A DNA stretch of 64,000 bases from Bradyrhizobium sediminis. Lineage in GTDB: Bacteria; Pseudomonadota; Alphaproteobacteria; Rhizobiales; Xanthobacteraceae. The notes under the pieces were generated by a model. That model was not told the origin of the DNA and did no database searches. It saw only the letters and a program-made list of their open reading frames with translations. The translations under genes and the position numbers were made by a program. Of this stretch, positions 26,508-35,143 are shown piece by piece. The DNA lies in NCBI RefSeq assembly GCF_018736105.1, contig NZ_CP076135.1, positions 4,462,001 through 4,526,000 on the forward strand. The letters are read 5' to 3'. Within the stretch, counting starts at the first letter, position 1, and each line of letters opens with the position of its first letter.

Positions 26508-27419
26508 CTAATGACGAGGTTCCGAAGATTTGACCAGCGTCAGTGGATCCTGGGGAACGAGTTCAGCCTCGGAATCCGGGATGATGCAGTTGAGGCTGGC
26601 AGCAATGGCTACCTGCGTACGGTTGCTTACGCCCAACTTGCGCATGATCTCCCGGACATGGACCTTCACGGTCGTTTCCGTCATTCCGAGCTTGCGACCG
26701 ATAACCTTGTTGGGATCACCACGGCAGAGACAAGAAAGCACCGCCTGCTGCCGCACCGTCAATTCGGGCCTGGAGATGGCGTCGTCGCACTGGATACTCG
26801 CGAAACGGTCGCCGGGCTGGACGAGTGCCCTCTCATCAAAGAGTGAACCCTGCTGTTGGAAGAGGCTTACCGGTTGTCCTCCGGCCGGCGTGTGACCTAG
26901 TTGCTCGGAACCCGGAGGCGGTTGCCCATGCGACGTGTCCGGGGAAGAATGCTGATGAGTGTATTCGACCATCGGCGCTCCGTTGGCCACATGAGCGGCC
27001 AGTATGGCAGGCGGGAAGTAGGTACCTCCGTGCAGAACGAATGAAAGCGCCTGCAGTGCGAGAGCCGGCACCATGGAATTGGTGAAGTAACCCTGGGCTC
27101 CGCAATTGATCGCGGAGATAACGCTTACCGGGCTTTCATCGTCGGAGAGGATCACCAGCGCAGCCTCTCGACGGAGGGTATGCAGCACCTGCAACTCGGC
27201 GAGCATTTCGTGAATGGAGGCAGCCGTGCCGACATTGTAAATCAGCATGTCGCACTCGATGTGCTCGACGAGCTTCGTGTGCGCTTCCTCGGGCTGCAGA
27301 GAAATCAGCTCAACATTCTCTTCCTTGGCCCAGGGACCCAGGAAGCTCTCCATCACCGCCCTTCGAAAGGGCATCGCATCAATAACGATAACTGTCTTCT
27401 TGGATGGTGGGACTAACAT
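26508..27419 (-). CDS. LuxR-family response-regulator-like transcription factor with degenerate receiver
   Basis: 303 aa. Residues 9-130 look like a receiver domain, but the expected phosphoacceptor Asp is N62 (CDMLIYNVG) and the acidic pair is reduced to D14. Phosphorylation is therefore unlikely. A Pro/Gln/His-rich linker (about 150-215) leads to a LuxR helix-turn-helix (about 215-275): LTVRQQAVLSCLCRGDPNKVIGRKLGMTETTVKVHVREIMRKLGVSNRTQVA. It is divergent from the secretion-associated genes beginning at 27762, a natural candidate to regulate them (inference). Confidence 0.85.
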   Translation of the reverse strand: MLVPPSKKTVIVIDAMPFRRAVMESFLGPWAKEENVELISLQPEEAHTKLVEHIECDMLIYNVGTAASIHEMLAELQVLHTLRREAALVILSDDESPVSVISAINCGAQGYFTNSMVPALALQALSFVLHGGTYFPPAILAAHVANGAPMVEYTHQHSSPDTSHGQPPPGSEQLGHTPAGGQPVSLFQQQGSLFDERALVQPGDRFASIQCDDAISRPELTVRQQAVLSCLCRGDPNKVIGRKLGMTETTVKVHVREIMRKLGVSNRTQVAIAASLNCIIPDSEAELVPQDPLTLVKSSEPRH

Positions 27420-27761
27420 AACGCGCCCCCGACTCTGTTTTTATATTAAAGTATTTTCAACAGGATCTTTCCGAGACGACCAAGGCTGCGCTTGAATTAC
27501 GCTGTCGGCAACCAAAGGGACCAAAGGGGTTGCTCCTGTGCCAATAGAGACAATCTTAGTATAATAAGCAATTAGTTGCCAACAAATTCCGGGTTCCATC
27601 GGACTGGCGGTCGTTGCGCGTAAGCAGGATGCGGGCGTTATTGTCACTCTCTAGATGCAACGTCGCTCTAGACAACCTCTGTAATGTATCTTTCGATATA
27701 TACTTCCTCGTAGGCGAACCAGTTACAATTAATACTAGGCTGCCCAGCGGACAAGAACGCG
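27420..27761. other. AT-rich divergent intergenic region
   Basis: 342 bp between the LuxR-type regulator and the 192-aa protein gene, clearly richer in A and T than the surroundings (for example around 27440-27470, 27550-27590 and 27680-27740). It should carry the divergent promoters, but I cannot fix -35/-10 elements with confidence. Base composition suggests acquired DNA or an extended regulatory region. Confidence 0.6.
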
Positions 27762-28340
27762 ATGTTTGTCAGCAAGCTACCGCCAAAACCGGACTTCGAC
27801 CTGCTGGCCGCCGCCGCTCCGGCTTCGGCGGACCGCCGTACTTTCGTACTCGCCCTGATCGGAAACCTGATCTGCAGCTGGTCGAACAACGAAAGTCTCT
27901 TCATCTATGTCCTGATGATTTTGCTGCGGACCGACGAGGCCTCCGCCGCCGTCGTGTTCGCCACCTTGAACACGACCCGCGCGAGGCTCGACCTGATCCA
28001 GCGGATGGCCAAGATCAGAGTCACGGACAAGGCTCTCGCCAGGAACCTGACGGCTCTCGTCGAGCGCTTCGGAGAACTGACAAAGGTCCGCAACGAGCTC
28101 AATCATTGCATGTTCATCTACGATGCCTCAGGCGCCATCACCCACACCCAGTCGATGCGGCTGGTGGAAACGAAGTCCAGCCTCAGGTTCGGCGAGATAA
28201 AGGCGCTGGACGACAGCCGCCTGCAGGACATGCTCAAGACCACGAACGAAATGACGAAGATCAACCGCGACATCTGGGATCTGCTGCCGCGGCTTGAAGC
28301 ACATGTCTGCGACACGCAGCCGCAGCGACAGTTGGCGTAG
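27762..28340 (+). CDS. Hypothetical protein with an HEPN-like R-x4-H motif
   Basis: 192 aa, predicted mostly helical with no signal peptide. Visible segments: RRTFVLALIGNLICSWSNNESLFIYVLMILLRTDEASAAVVFATLNTTRARLDLI and LTALVERFGELTKVRNELNHCMF. R110-NELN-H115 fits the R-x4-6-H pattern of HEPN domains, which include RNases and non-catalytic dimers. The match is by motif only. Similar proteins occur in Rhizobiales as hypotheticals as far as I recall. It is the first plus-strand gene of the secretion locus, with 310 bp before the next. Confidence 0.6.
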   Translation: MFVSKLPPKPDFDLLAAAAPASADRRTFVLALIGNLICSWSNNESLFIYVLMILLRTDEASAAVVFATLNTTRARLDLIQRMAKIRVTDKALARNLTALVERFGELTKVRNELNHCMFIYDASGAITHTQSMRLVETKSSLRFGEIKALDDSRLQDMLKTTNEMTKINRDIWDLLPRLEAHVCDTQPQRQLA

Positions 28341-28650
28341 GCCCGAAGCAGACAGCCATACAGCGGCGACGCCGCCGTCATCTCGATCCCCCAACCGAAT
28401 GCCAGGCCTATCGAATGCGCCAACCGGAACGTCGATCGGCTGATATCGCAAGATATCGCGGCTGACCGGATGCATCCATGTTGCGAACGCGTCCGTTGCG
28501 CGATGTTGCGCCGCCGGCGTTCGCAATAAGGCGGATGCGGGCAGTCGGAGGAACCGACGTTCAAGAGCACCGCCGCGCTTCGAAGATCGCAGACACAGAA
28601 GATCAGCGATCTCGTTTCGTCCTGCGATGCTCCAACCACAGGAGCCCGCC
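28341..28650. other. Intergenic region upstream of the Q/G-repeat gene
   Basis: 310 bp without a recognisable gene. It should contain the promoter of the 28651 gene. I see no confident promoter or operator. Confidence 0.5.
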
Positions 28651-29475
28651 ATGAGTGGCAGGTCACACCGGAGACACGACCAGGACCAAGACCAGAAGCA
28701 AGACCAGATCCAAGCCAATCTTCAGGGCCAGTTGCAGGGCCAGGGTCAGTTGCAGGGCCAGGGTCAAGGCCAAGGCCAGGGTCAGGGCCAGTACCAGACC
28801 GCTGTGCAGTCGCTGGATTCCAGCAGCAGCAATGACAACTGGAATGCCAACGGCAACCTGAACGGCAATGGCAACCTTAACGGCAACCTGAACTTCAACG
28901 ACAACAAGAACGAGAACCAGGTCGACAACAAGCTCGACAACAAGGTCGAAAACGGCGTCGACAACAAGGTCGACAACAGCGTCGACAACAAGATCGAAAA
29001 CACCATCGACAACAAGGTCAACGTCGATGTGGATGTGAAGGTCGACCTCGACCTGAGCGCCGACGGCCTGAGCAGTCCCGTGATCGATCTTCATGGACTG
29101 ACACACATCAACGACTCGCTGATCATGCCCGACGTGGTGACCCAGACCATGGGGAACGGCAACCAGTTCAATATCGATCAGGTGAACAACCTGGTTGACA
29201 ACGACACCCTGTACGATCCGAAGGTATCGTTCGGCGGCTGGGATGTGGAATTCCACATGGATGCCAAGGCCGAGGGCGGCGACTCCAAGGTCGACTCCAA
29301 GATGGGAGACGTTGTCGGTGCCGCGGCCAGCGGTGTGGCGTCACATGCCGACGCATCGCTGACACAGGAGGCGTTCAACCAGACCATCACCCAGGGTGCG
29401 AACATCCAGTTCAACAGCATCACGATACAAGCTGCAGGCCACGATCTTGCGGATGACCATTCACTGGGCAGCTAG
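28651..29475 (+). CDS. Low-complexity protein of Q/G, N/G and VDNK-type repeats
   Basis: 274 aa, no recognisable domain. Residues 11-49 are nearly all Q, G, D and L, ending in six GQ pairs. Residues 63-90 are N/G-rich (NGNLNGNGNLNGNL). Residues 91-122 are eight tetrapeptides of the form (V/L/I)(D/E)N(K/G/S/T). Residues 123-137 alternate V/L with D (VNVDVDVKVDLDL). The rest is less repetitive, with NQFNIDQVNNLVDNDTLYD resembling the repeats of the next protein. There is no Sec signal. It is probably a type I secretion substrate given the transporter downstream (inference). GGAG precedes the chosen ATG. Confidence 0.75.
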   Translation: MSGRSHRRHDQDQDQKQDQIQANLQGQLQGQGQLQGQGQGQGQGQGQYQTAVQSLDSSSSNDNWNANGNLNGNGNLNGNLNFNDNKNENQVDNKLDNKVENGVDNKVDNSVDNKIENTIDNKVNVDVDVKVDLDLSADGLSSPVIDLHGLTHINDSLIMPDVVTQTMGNGNQFNIDQVNNLVDNDTLYDPKVSFGGWDVEFHMDAKAEGGDSKVDSKMGDVVGAAASGVASHADASLTQEAFNQTITQGANIQFNSITIQAAGHDLADDHSLGS

Positions 29476-29486
29476 TCACGCGCTTT

Positions 29487-29516
29487 GCCCGCGCGGCATC
29501 CGCCGCGCGGGCTTCC
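29487..29516 (+). terminator. Hairpin after the Q/G-repeat gene
   Basis: An 11-bp perfect stem, GCCCGCGCGGC and GCCGCGCGGGC, around ATCC, followed by TTCCTCC, 12 bp after the stop codon. It probably attenuates transcription between the 274-aa gene and the 645-aa repeat gene. Confidence 0.65.
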
Positions 29517-29622
29517 TCCGTCAACCCGCTTCATCGCTTGGTTTCACCACTGCCGCCGCAATTTGCCAATGAGAAGCTGGATGGCCGATGCATGGCCATA
29601 ATGGCTCAGAGGAGGGTCTCCC

Positions 29623-31560
29623 ATGGCGTCAGCGAGCTTCGTCGAAGTCATCTCGCACTTTGCAGGGTACCTCCAGATCTTTCATGATATCGCCCGCGAC
29701 CGAGTCCACTACGATGAGAGCCTCGCGCCCCGTCCGCCGGACGACTACATCACCCTACGACCCGATTACGATCATCCCTTCACGCCCGATGACCTGGAAA
29801 CCAGAGTGGGCCCGGCGCCTGACCTGATCCCGGACGACCCCGCTCATTTCAACCGCATCCATTCGATCAGGTCTTTGAGCGATACGCCGGATCTCGATCT
29901 CGGTTTCTTTCCGCCTTCACGGGGACCGAACATCCAACTTCCGACATCCGCCGGCGGCGGCGGATCGAGCGGCGTCGACTTTCATATCAAGGTGGAATAC
30001 CAGCCCGGCGGTGAGCAAAGCCAGGTCGAGGTTCATCAACGCAACATTCTCCATGACGACGATACTCTTCTGCAGCTCAACGGCGGGCTTGCTCCGAGCG
30101 ATCTGACCTTGAGTCTCGCGACGAACATCGCCGCGACGATCGAACGGATGGCGGACGCTGCCAACGGCGAGATCCCGCAGGAATGGTGGATCCCGCAAAA
30201 TGGAACCGGCGCGACCGACTTTCTGACCGCCCATGACGCAGACTGGGCGGCGAACGGCGGAACACCGGACGCGCATTCGGTGCAGCCCGGCTACTACCTC
30301 AATGGCGTGTTGCAGGACCCGGCCCCGATCGCCCCGGACCAGACACTGATAGTCGAGCCGGCGCCTTTGCCGGATACGGGCCAGGGTCTCGGGCAATGGG
30401 CCGTCCTCGGCAACAACAGCAGCCTGAACGCGGCGCTGATTATCGATCTTGGCGAGTCCGGCCGCACCATGATCGTCAATGGCGACTATTTCCACACCGA
30501 TGCGATCTTTCAGACCAACACGATTGTTGACCACGATCACATCAACGTTTCCGATGGTCCGACGCCGCTCGCGGCCACCGGTGACGACGTGACGACCAAC
30601 ATCGCCGACTTCGTGCAGCATCCCGGCGTCTACGCTTCGATCCAAGCGACGTTCGCCGGACCGCATTGGAACGTCGACGTGGTGGACGGCAACTATTACA
30701 ACGTCCACGTCCTGCTTCAGACCAATTACCTGTTCGACAACGACGTCGTGGTTCAGTCCAGTGCGGACACGCACTACGACCTGGTGGACGGCCACAATCA
30801 GCTCGGCAACCTCGCACAGCTATTCAACGGCGAGATTCACTATGACCTGATTGTCATCGAAGGCGCCTACCACGGCATGAATGTCATCTTCCAGAATAAT
30901 CTGTTGCTCAACAACGACCAGATCCACGTGGCCGCGGACGGCGCCGATCCGACGCAGTCGGTCGAATCCGGGCAGAACAACCTTCTCAACGACGCGACGA
31001 TCGAGAATTACGGCGGAGACAATTTCGGCGAGATGACCGACGGGATGAAGGCCATCCTCAGCGCGCTGGAAGCCGGAGCAACGTCGCTCGACCCGAGTCT
31101 TGGCACCGCGGTGGACGGATCCGGCGGCGTATTCAATGTGCTGTACGTCACGGGTGACTATTACGACATCAACGCTGTGTGGCAGACCAATGTCATATCC
31201 GACGTCAACGTGATCTATCAGTTGCAGAACCAGCCGTCGTCCAGCGCACTGACATATTTCCCCGACGGACCCGGGACCCAGTCGGTGACAACCGGCAGCA
31301 ACAGTCTGGTCAATGATGCCGCGATCATCGATGTCGGCCCGACCAACACCTACGTCACCGGTCAGGTCTACACCGATACGATTCTGGTGCAGGCCAATCT
31401 TCTGCCATCGGATCAGGATCAGGCGGTGAACGCCGATACCCAGGCACTGATTCCCGAACTGATCGCCTTCGTCGACGACAGCCAGGACGATACCTGCACG
31501 ACCCCCGCCACGATCCCCGCTTCGGTGCAAGCAGATCCGATCGCGAGCGTACTGCAATAG
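29623..31560 (+). CDS. Large repeat protein, probable type I secretion substrate
   Basis: 645 aa, acidic, no signal peptide, one cysteine near the C-terminus. Five degenerate copies of (V/I)-x-G-x-Y-x4-(I/V)-x2-Q-(T/N)-N-x-L-x2-(N/D)-D lie at about 285-305, 354-374, 412-432, 509-529 and 578-598. A second motif, G-x-N-x-L-x-N-x-A-x-I, precedes several at 263, 390, 450 and 558. A Gly-rich hinge is at 110-117. The N/D/G-rich composition and lack of a Sec signal fit a secreted repeat scaffold. No GGxGxDxxx nonapeptides are seen. Its gene is 49 bp upstream of the ABC transporter gene. Confidence 0.75.
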   Translation: MASASFVEVISHFAGYLQIFHDIARDRVHYDESLAPRPPDDYITLRPDYDHPFTPDDLETRVGPAPDLIPDDPAHFNRIHSIRSLSDTPDLDLGFFPPSRGPNIQLPTSAGGGGSSGVDFHIKVEYQPGGEQSQVEVHQRNILHDDDTLLQLNGGLAPSDLTLSLATNIAATIERMADAANGEIPQEWWIPQNGTGATDFLTAHDADWAANGGTPDAHSVQPGYYLNGVLQDPAPIAPDQTLIVEPAPLPDTGQGLGQWAVLGNNSSLNAALIIDLGESGRTMIVNGDYFHTDAIFQTNTIVDHDHINVSDGPTPLAATGDDVTTNIADFVQHPGVYASIQATFAGPHWNVDVVDGNYYNVHVLLQTNYLFDNDVVVQSSADTHYDLVDGHNQLGNLAQLFNGEIHYDLIVIEGAYHGMNVIFQNNLLLNNDQIHVAADGADPTQSVESGQNNLLNDATIENYGGDNFGEMTDGMKAILSALEAGATSLDPSLGTAVDGSGGVFNVLYVTGDYYDINAVWQTNVISDVNVIYQLQNQPSSSALTYFPDGPGTQSVTTGSNSLVNDAAIIDVGPTNTYVTGQVYTDTILVQANLLPSDQDQAVNADTQALIPELIAFVDDSQDDTCTTPATIPASVQADPIASVLQ

Positions 31561-31609
31561 ACGCAAGGACAGGGTTCCGCTTGATTGTCATCGGTAGTGG
31601 AGTTTCGAA

Positions 31610-33709
31610 ATGTCGCTGGGCGGGGACGATCGTTTGAACGGCGGCGGCAGTTCGCATCCAATTCCACCCGGCGAAGGGACTCCGAGGACGGCCAAGATCA
31701 TTCCGCTTCGGACGGTGCCTGATGCATCTGCGATGCCGGCTGACGATTCCCCCGTCAAATTTGCGGACGAGGAAGCGCCTCAGGCCAAAGCCAAAATCAC
31801 TGATCCGCCGGTCGAACCGGCGCAGCGGGAGGAAGCAAAGACCCCGGCGCCGGGATCCACCGTCTTGATCGAGCAGCCCGCTACTCCTCCGCCGTCGACC
31901 GGCCACGGCGACGGGGGCGGCGGCGGAGCCTCCGGCGGCGGCGGAGGAGGTGGCGGCACGCCGCCGCTGCACAAGAAATCCCGCGACCATGAATTCCGGG
32001 ATGTGCTCGGCAAGGGCCTTTCGAAAGCACGCCGCAGCCTGGTGACCGTGGGAATCTTCTCGATTGCGGTCAACCTGCTGGTGCTCGCAATTCCGATCTA
32101 CCTGTTCAATATGTCCGATCGCGTGCTGACCAGCCGCAGCACCGACACGCTGGTGATGCTGACCATAATCGTCATCATTGCGATCGCGGCGCATGTGCTG
32201 ATGGACATGATGCGCCGCATCATCCTGATGCGCGTTGCGGTCGAGACCGAGGCGAGATTGGGGGGCCCCGTGCTGAGCGCCGCCGCCAAGGCCGCACAAG
32301 GCGGATCCAGCCGGGAATTCCAGACGTTGGCGGACCTGCAGCATCTGCGGTCATTCATCACCGGTCCGGTATTGCTGACAATGTTCGATACGCCGGTTTC
32401 GCCGGTCTACTTTGCCGTGGTGTTTCTCATTCATCCGCATCTCGGGTTCATCGTGCTGTCGACCGGCGCTGCCCTCGTCGCGGTGGCGCTGTTGAACCAG
32501 CGGGTGACCGCGGTGCCGTTCACCCAGGCCAACAACTACGGCACCAGGGCAAACCTGCAGGCGGAATCGATGGCCCGCAATGCCCAGGTCATCAACGCCA
32601 TGGGAATGATTCCGGAAGGCGTCCAGGTCTGGGGCCGCGAAACGGTCGAGTCCCTGAAGGCGCAGGTGATCGGCCAGGACCGCAACATCCTGATGACGGG
32701 GCTGTCGAAGTTCCTGCGGCTGTGCACCCAGATCGCCATCCTCGGATGGGGGGCATGGCTGGCGCTGGAAGGCCAAATGACCAGCGGCATGGTCATTGCG
32801 GCTTCGATCGTCGCAAGCCGGGCGCTGTCGCCACTGGAAGGGACCATCGAAGGCTGGCGCAGCTTCGTCCAGGCGCGTTCGGCCTATGCCCGGGTCAAGA
32901 CCCTGCTGCTGAACTCGCCGCTCAATATGGAGCGGCTGCGGTTGCCGCGGCCGGCTGGATATCTCAACGTCGAGCGGATTCTCTACGTGCCGCCGCCGAA
33001 CAAGAAGGTAATCCTGAACGGAATCAGCTTTCAGCTGAAGCCCGGGGAATCGCTCGCCATTGTCGGGGATTCCGGAACCGGGAAAACCATGCTGGCGCGC
33101 ATGCTGGTCGGATCCATCATCCCGACCGCCGGCAGCGTAAGGCTCGACATGATGGATCTGCGCAACTGGGACCCACGACAATTCGGCGAGAGCGTCGGTT
33201 ACCTGCCGCAGGATGTGCAATTGTTCCCCGCATCGATCAAGGCCAACATCGGCCGGATGCGCGAGGATGCCCGCGACGAGGACGTCTTCGACGCGGCGGA
33301 GACCGCCGACGTGCACGAGATGATCTCGGGCTTTGCACAAGGCTATGAGACCATCGTCGGCATGGACGGCAGTCCGTTGTCCGGCGGCCAGCGGCAGCGG
33401 ATCGGGCTGGCGCGCGCGTTCTACGGCAACCCGCGCCTGATCGTGCTCGACGAGCCAAACTCGAATCTGGATGCGAATGGCGAGCGGGCGCTCGCAAAGG
33501 CTTTGCTGCGCGCCAAGGAAAAGAAGATGACGGTGGTCACGATCACCCAGCGCGCCGCACTGCTGCAGAGCGTCGACAAAATCATGATTCTGCATCAGGG
33601 AGCGGTGCAGGCATTCGGCACCCGCGACGAGATCATTCCAATCATCACCGGGCGCAAGCCGACGAACATCCCGGGCGGGCCCGGCGATCCCCCGCCACTG
33701 GATTCGTAG
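31610..33709 (+). CDS. Type I secretion ABC transporter (PrtD/HlyB-like permease-ATPase)
   Basis: 699 aa. The N-terminal 125 residues are low complexity (Pro/Glu/Ala, then a Gly run near 98-115) and are absent from ordinary PrtD proteins. The membrane domain (about 145-400) starts with FSIAVNLLVLAIPIYLFNMSDRVLTSRS, typical of PrtD. The ATPase has Walker A GDSGTGKT, signature LSGGQRQRIGLARAFYGNPRLIVLDEPNSNLD and an H-loop reading TITQRAALL, where Q647 replaces the usual His. It would energise export through an adaptor and an outer-membrane channel. The channel (TolC) gene is not in this window. Confidence 0.9.
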   Translation: MSLGGDDRLNGGGSSHPIPPGEGTPRTAKIIPLRTVPDASAMPADDSPVKFADEEAPQAKAKITDPPVEPAQREEAKTPAPGSTVLIEQPATPPPSTGHGDGGGGGASGGGGGGGGTPPLHKKSRDHEFRDVLGKGLSKARRSLVTVGIFSIAVNLLVLAIPIYLFNMSDRVLTSRSTDTLVMLTIIVIIAIAAHVLMDMMRRIILMRVAVETEARLGGPVLSAAAKAAQGGSSREFQTLADLQHLRSFITGPVLLTMFDTPVSPVYFAVVFLIHPHLGFIVLSTGAALVAVALLNQRVTAVPFTQANNYGTRANLQAESMARNAQVINAMGMIPEGVQVWGRETVESLKAQVIGQDRNILMTGLSKFLRLCTQIAILGWGAWLALEGQMTSGMVIAASIVASRALSPLEGTIEGWRSFVQARSAYARVKTLLLNSPLNMERLRLPRPAGYLNVERILYVPPPNKKVILNGISFQLKPGESLAIVGDSGTGKTMLARMLVGSIIPTAGSVRLDMMDLRNWDPRQFGESVGYLPQDVQLFPASIKANIGRMREDARDEDVFDAAETADVHEMISGFAQGYETIVGMDGSPLSGGQRQRIGLARAFYGNPRLIVLDEPNSNLDANGERALAKALLRAKEKKMTVVTITQRAALLQSVDKIMILHQGAVQAFGTRDEIIPIITGRKPTNIPGGPGDPPPLDS

Positions 33710-33740
33710 CGGCCGCAGACGGAAGGGAACGAGGCGCGCC

Positions 33741-35105
33741 ATGGCCAACAGGAAAATTGCAGTCCGAACCGCGGCAGCAGACGGCACCTGGTACGATACG
33801 CTGCCGCGATCGACGAAATTTCCGACTATCGCCGGCATGCTGGTCATGGCCGCAGTGCTGATGGGGTTCGGCGTCTGGGGCAACATGGCGCCGATCGCGG
33901 GCGCAGTGGTCGCGTCCGGCGTGTTCGTCGCCACCGGGCAGAACAAGATCATCCAGCATTTCGAAGGCGGCGTGATCCGCGAGATCTATGTACGCGAAGG
34001 CGACATCGTCGAGCCGGGCCAGATCCTGCTCGAGCTTGATGAGACCTCCGCTCGAGCGGAATTGCAGCGTCTGTTTCTGCGTCGCATCAGGTTGTCGGCC
34101 ATCGATGCAAGGCTGCAGGCCGAAATGAGGGAAGAGCCGGAAATCACGTTTCCGTCGGAAGTCGCCAATGCGCCGGCGAATTCGCCCGAGGTGAAGGAAA
34201 TCATCGACAGTCAGAAGATGACGTTCACGGCGCGCCGCAACAATATGAACAGCGACATCAAGAGCATCAATGAGAGCATCAGGGCGCTGGAGGAACGGGT
34301 CCAGGGATCGCGCGTTCAACTGGACGCGGTCAAGCGCCAGATCGTCCTGCTCGACGAGGAAATCGAAACCAAGGATCGTCTGGTGCAGGCCGGGCTTGTA
34401 CGCAAGCCGGAACTGATGGTGCTGCAGAGGTCGAAAGCCAACCTGGAAGGCGAAGTCGGCCGCATCATGGGCGACATCGGCGACGCCAAGGAACGGATCG
34501 CCCGTGCCTTCGAGCAGATCAACGGCGTGCGCAAGACGGCGATCAAGGCCGCGGTCGAGCAAATGCACGAGGTGCGGGGCGAGCTGGCCGACGTCCGCGA
34601 GCGGATGCTGAGCGCCAAGGGCGTGCTCGATCGGGTCCGCATCACCGCGCCGGTCAGCGGCGTCGTGGTGAAGCTGCGTTACCACACCCGGGGCGGAGTG
34701 GTGGAGGCTGGCAAGAACATCATGGAGCTGTTGCCGCTGAAGGACGAGCTGATCATCGAGGCCCGGTTGCGGCCGCAAGACATCGACAGCGTCAAGCGCG
34801 GGCACAAGGCGATGGTGCGACTGACGGCCCTCAACCAGCGCATCTCGCCCATGGTTTCTGGGGACGTGATCTATCTGTCGGCCGACACGCTGGCCGACGA
34901 AAAGAAGTCGCAGCAGGTCGGACCGACCGACATCTACCTCGTCCGCGTCAAACTCAACAACGAGGAAGCCATGGCGCTTCCCGACTTCAGTCCCACTCCC
35001 GGCATGCCGGCCGAGGTCTACATCAAGACGTCGGAACGCACGTTCTTCCAGTACATCGTCAGGCCCATCCACGACAGCATGTCGAGGGCATTCAGGGAGC
35101 GCTAG
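33741..35105 (+). CDS. HlyD-family type I secretion membrane-fusion protein
   Basis: 454 aa. A single N-terminal transmembrane helix (about 28-50, MLVMAAVLMGFGVWG), a biotinyl-lipoyl half (IIQHFEGGVIREIYVREGDIVEPGQILLELDET), a long coiled coil (about 100-300), the second lipoyl half (VRITAPVSGVVVKLRYHTRGGVVEAGKNIMELLPL), and a beta-barrel ending SERTFFQYIVRPIHDSMSRAFRER, the standard C-terminus of HlyD/PrtE adaptors. It starts 31 bp after the ABC gene in the same operon and links the ABC transporter to an outer-membrane channel. Confidence 0.93.
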   Translation: MANRKIAVRTAAADGTWYDTLPRSTKFPTIAGMLVMAAVLMGFGVWGNMAPIAGAVVASGVFVATGQNKIIQHFEGGVIREIYVREGDIVEPGQILLELDETSARAELQRLFLRRIRLSAIDARLQAEMREEPEITFPSEVANAPANSPEVKEIIDSQKMTFTARRNNMNSDIKSINESIRALEERVQGSRVQLDAVKRQIVLLDEEIETKDRLVQAGLVRKPELMVLQRSKANLEGEVGRIMGDIGDAKERIARAFEQINGVRKTAIKAAVEQMHEVRGELADVRERMLSAKGVLDRVRITAPVSGVVVKLRYHTRGGVVEAGKNIMELLPLKDELIIEARLRPQDIDSVKRGHKAMVRLTALNQRISPMVSGDVIYLSADTLADEKKSQQVGPTDIYLVRVKLNNEEAMALPDFSPTPGMPAEVYIKTSERTFFQYIVRPIHDSMSRAFRER

Positions 35106-35143
35106 GCAAGCAACCAGGCAGGCATTTCGGAAAGGCGTCAGCC

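Noticed and set aside
28700..29040. Short tandem DNA repeats that look CRISPR- or minisatellite-like
   Set aside because: The repeats are codons of the Q/G and VDNK tracts in one open frame, with no constant spacer or repeat length and no cas genes.
29623..31560. RTX toxin or haemolysin
   Set aside because: No GGxGxDxxx nonapeptide repeats and no hydrophobic pore-forming region; the repeats are of a different Asn/Gln/Tyr type.
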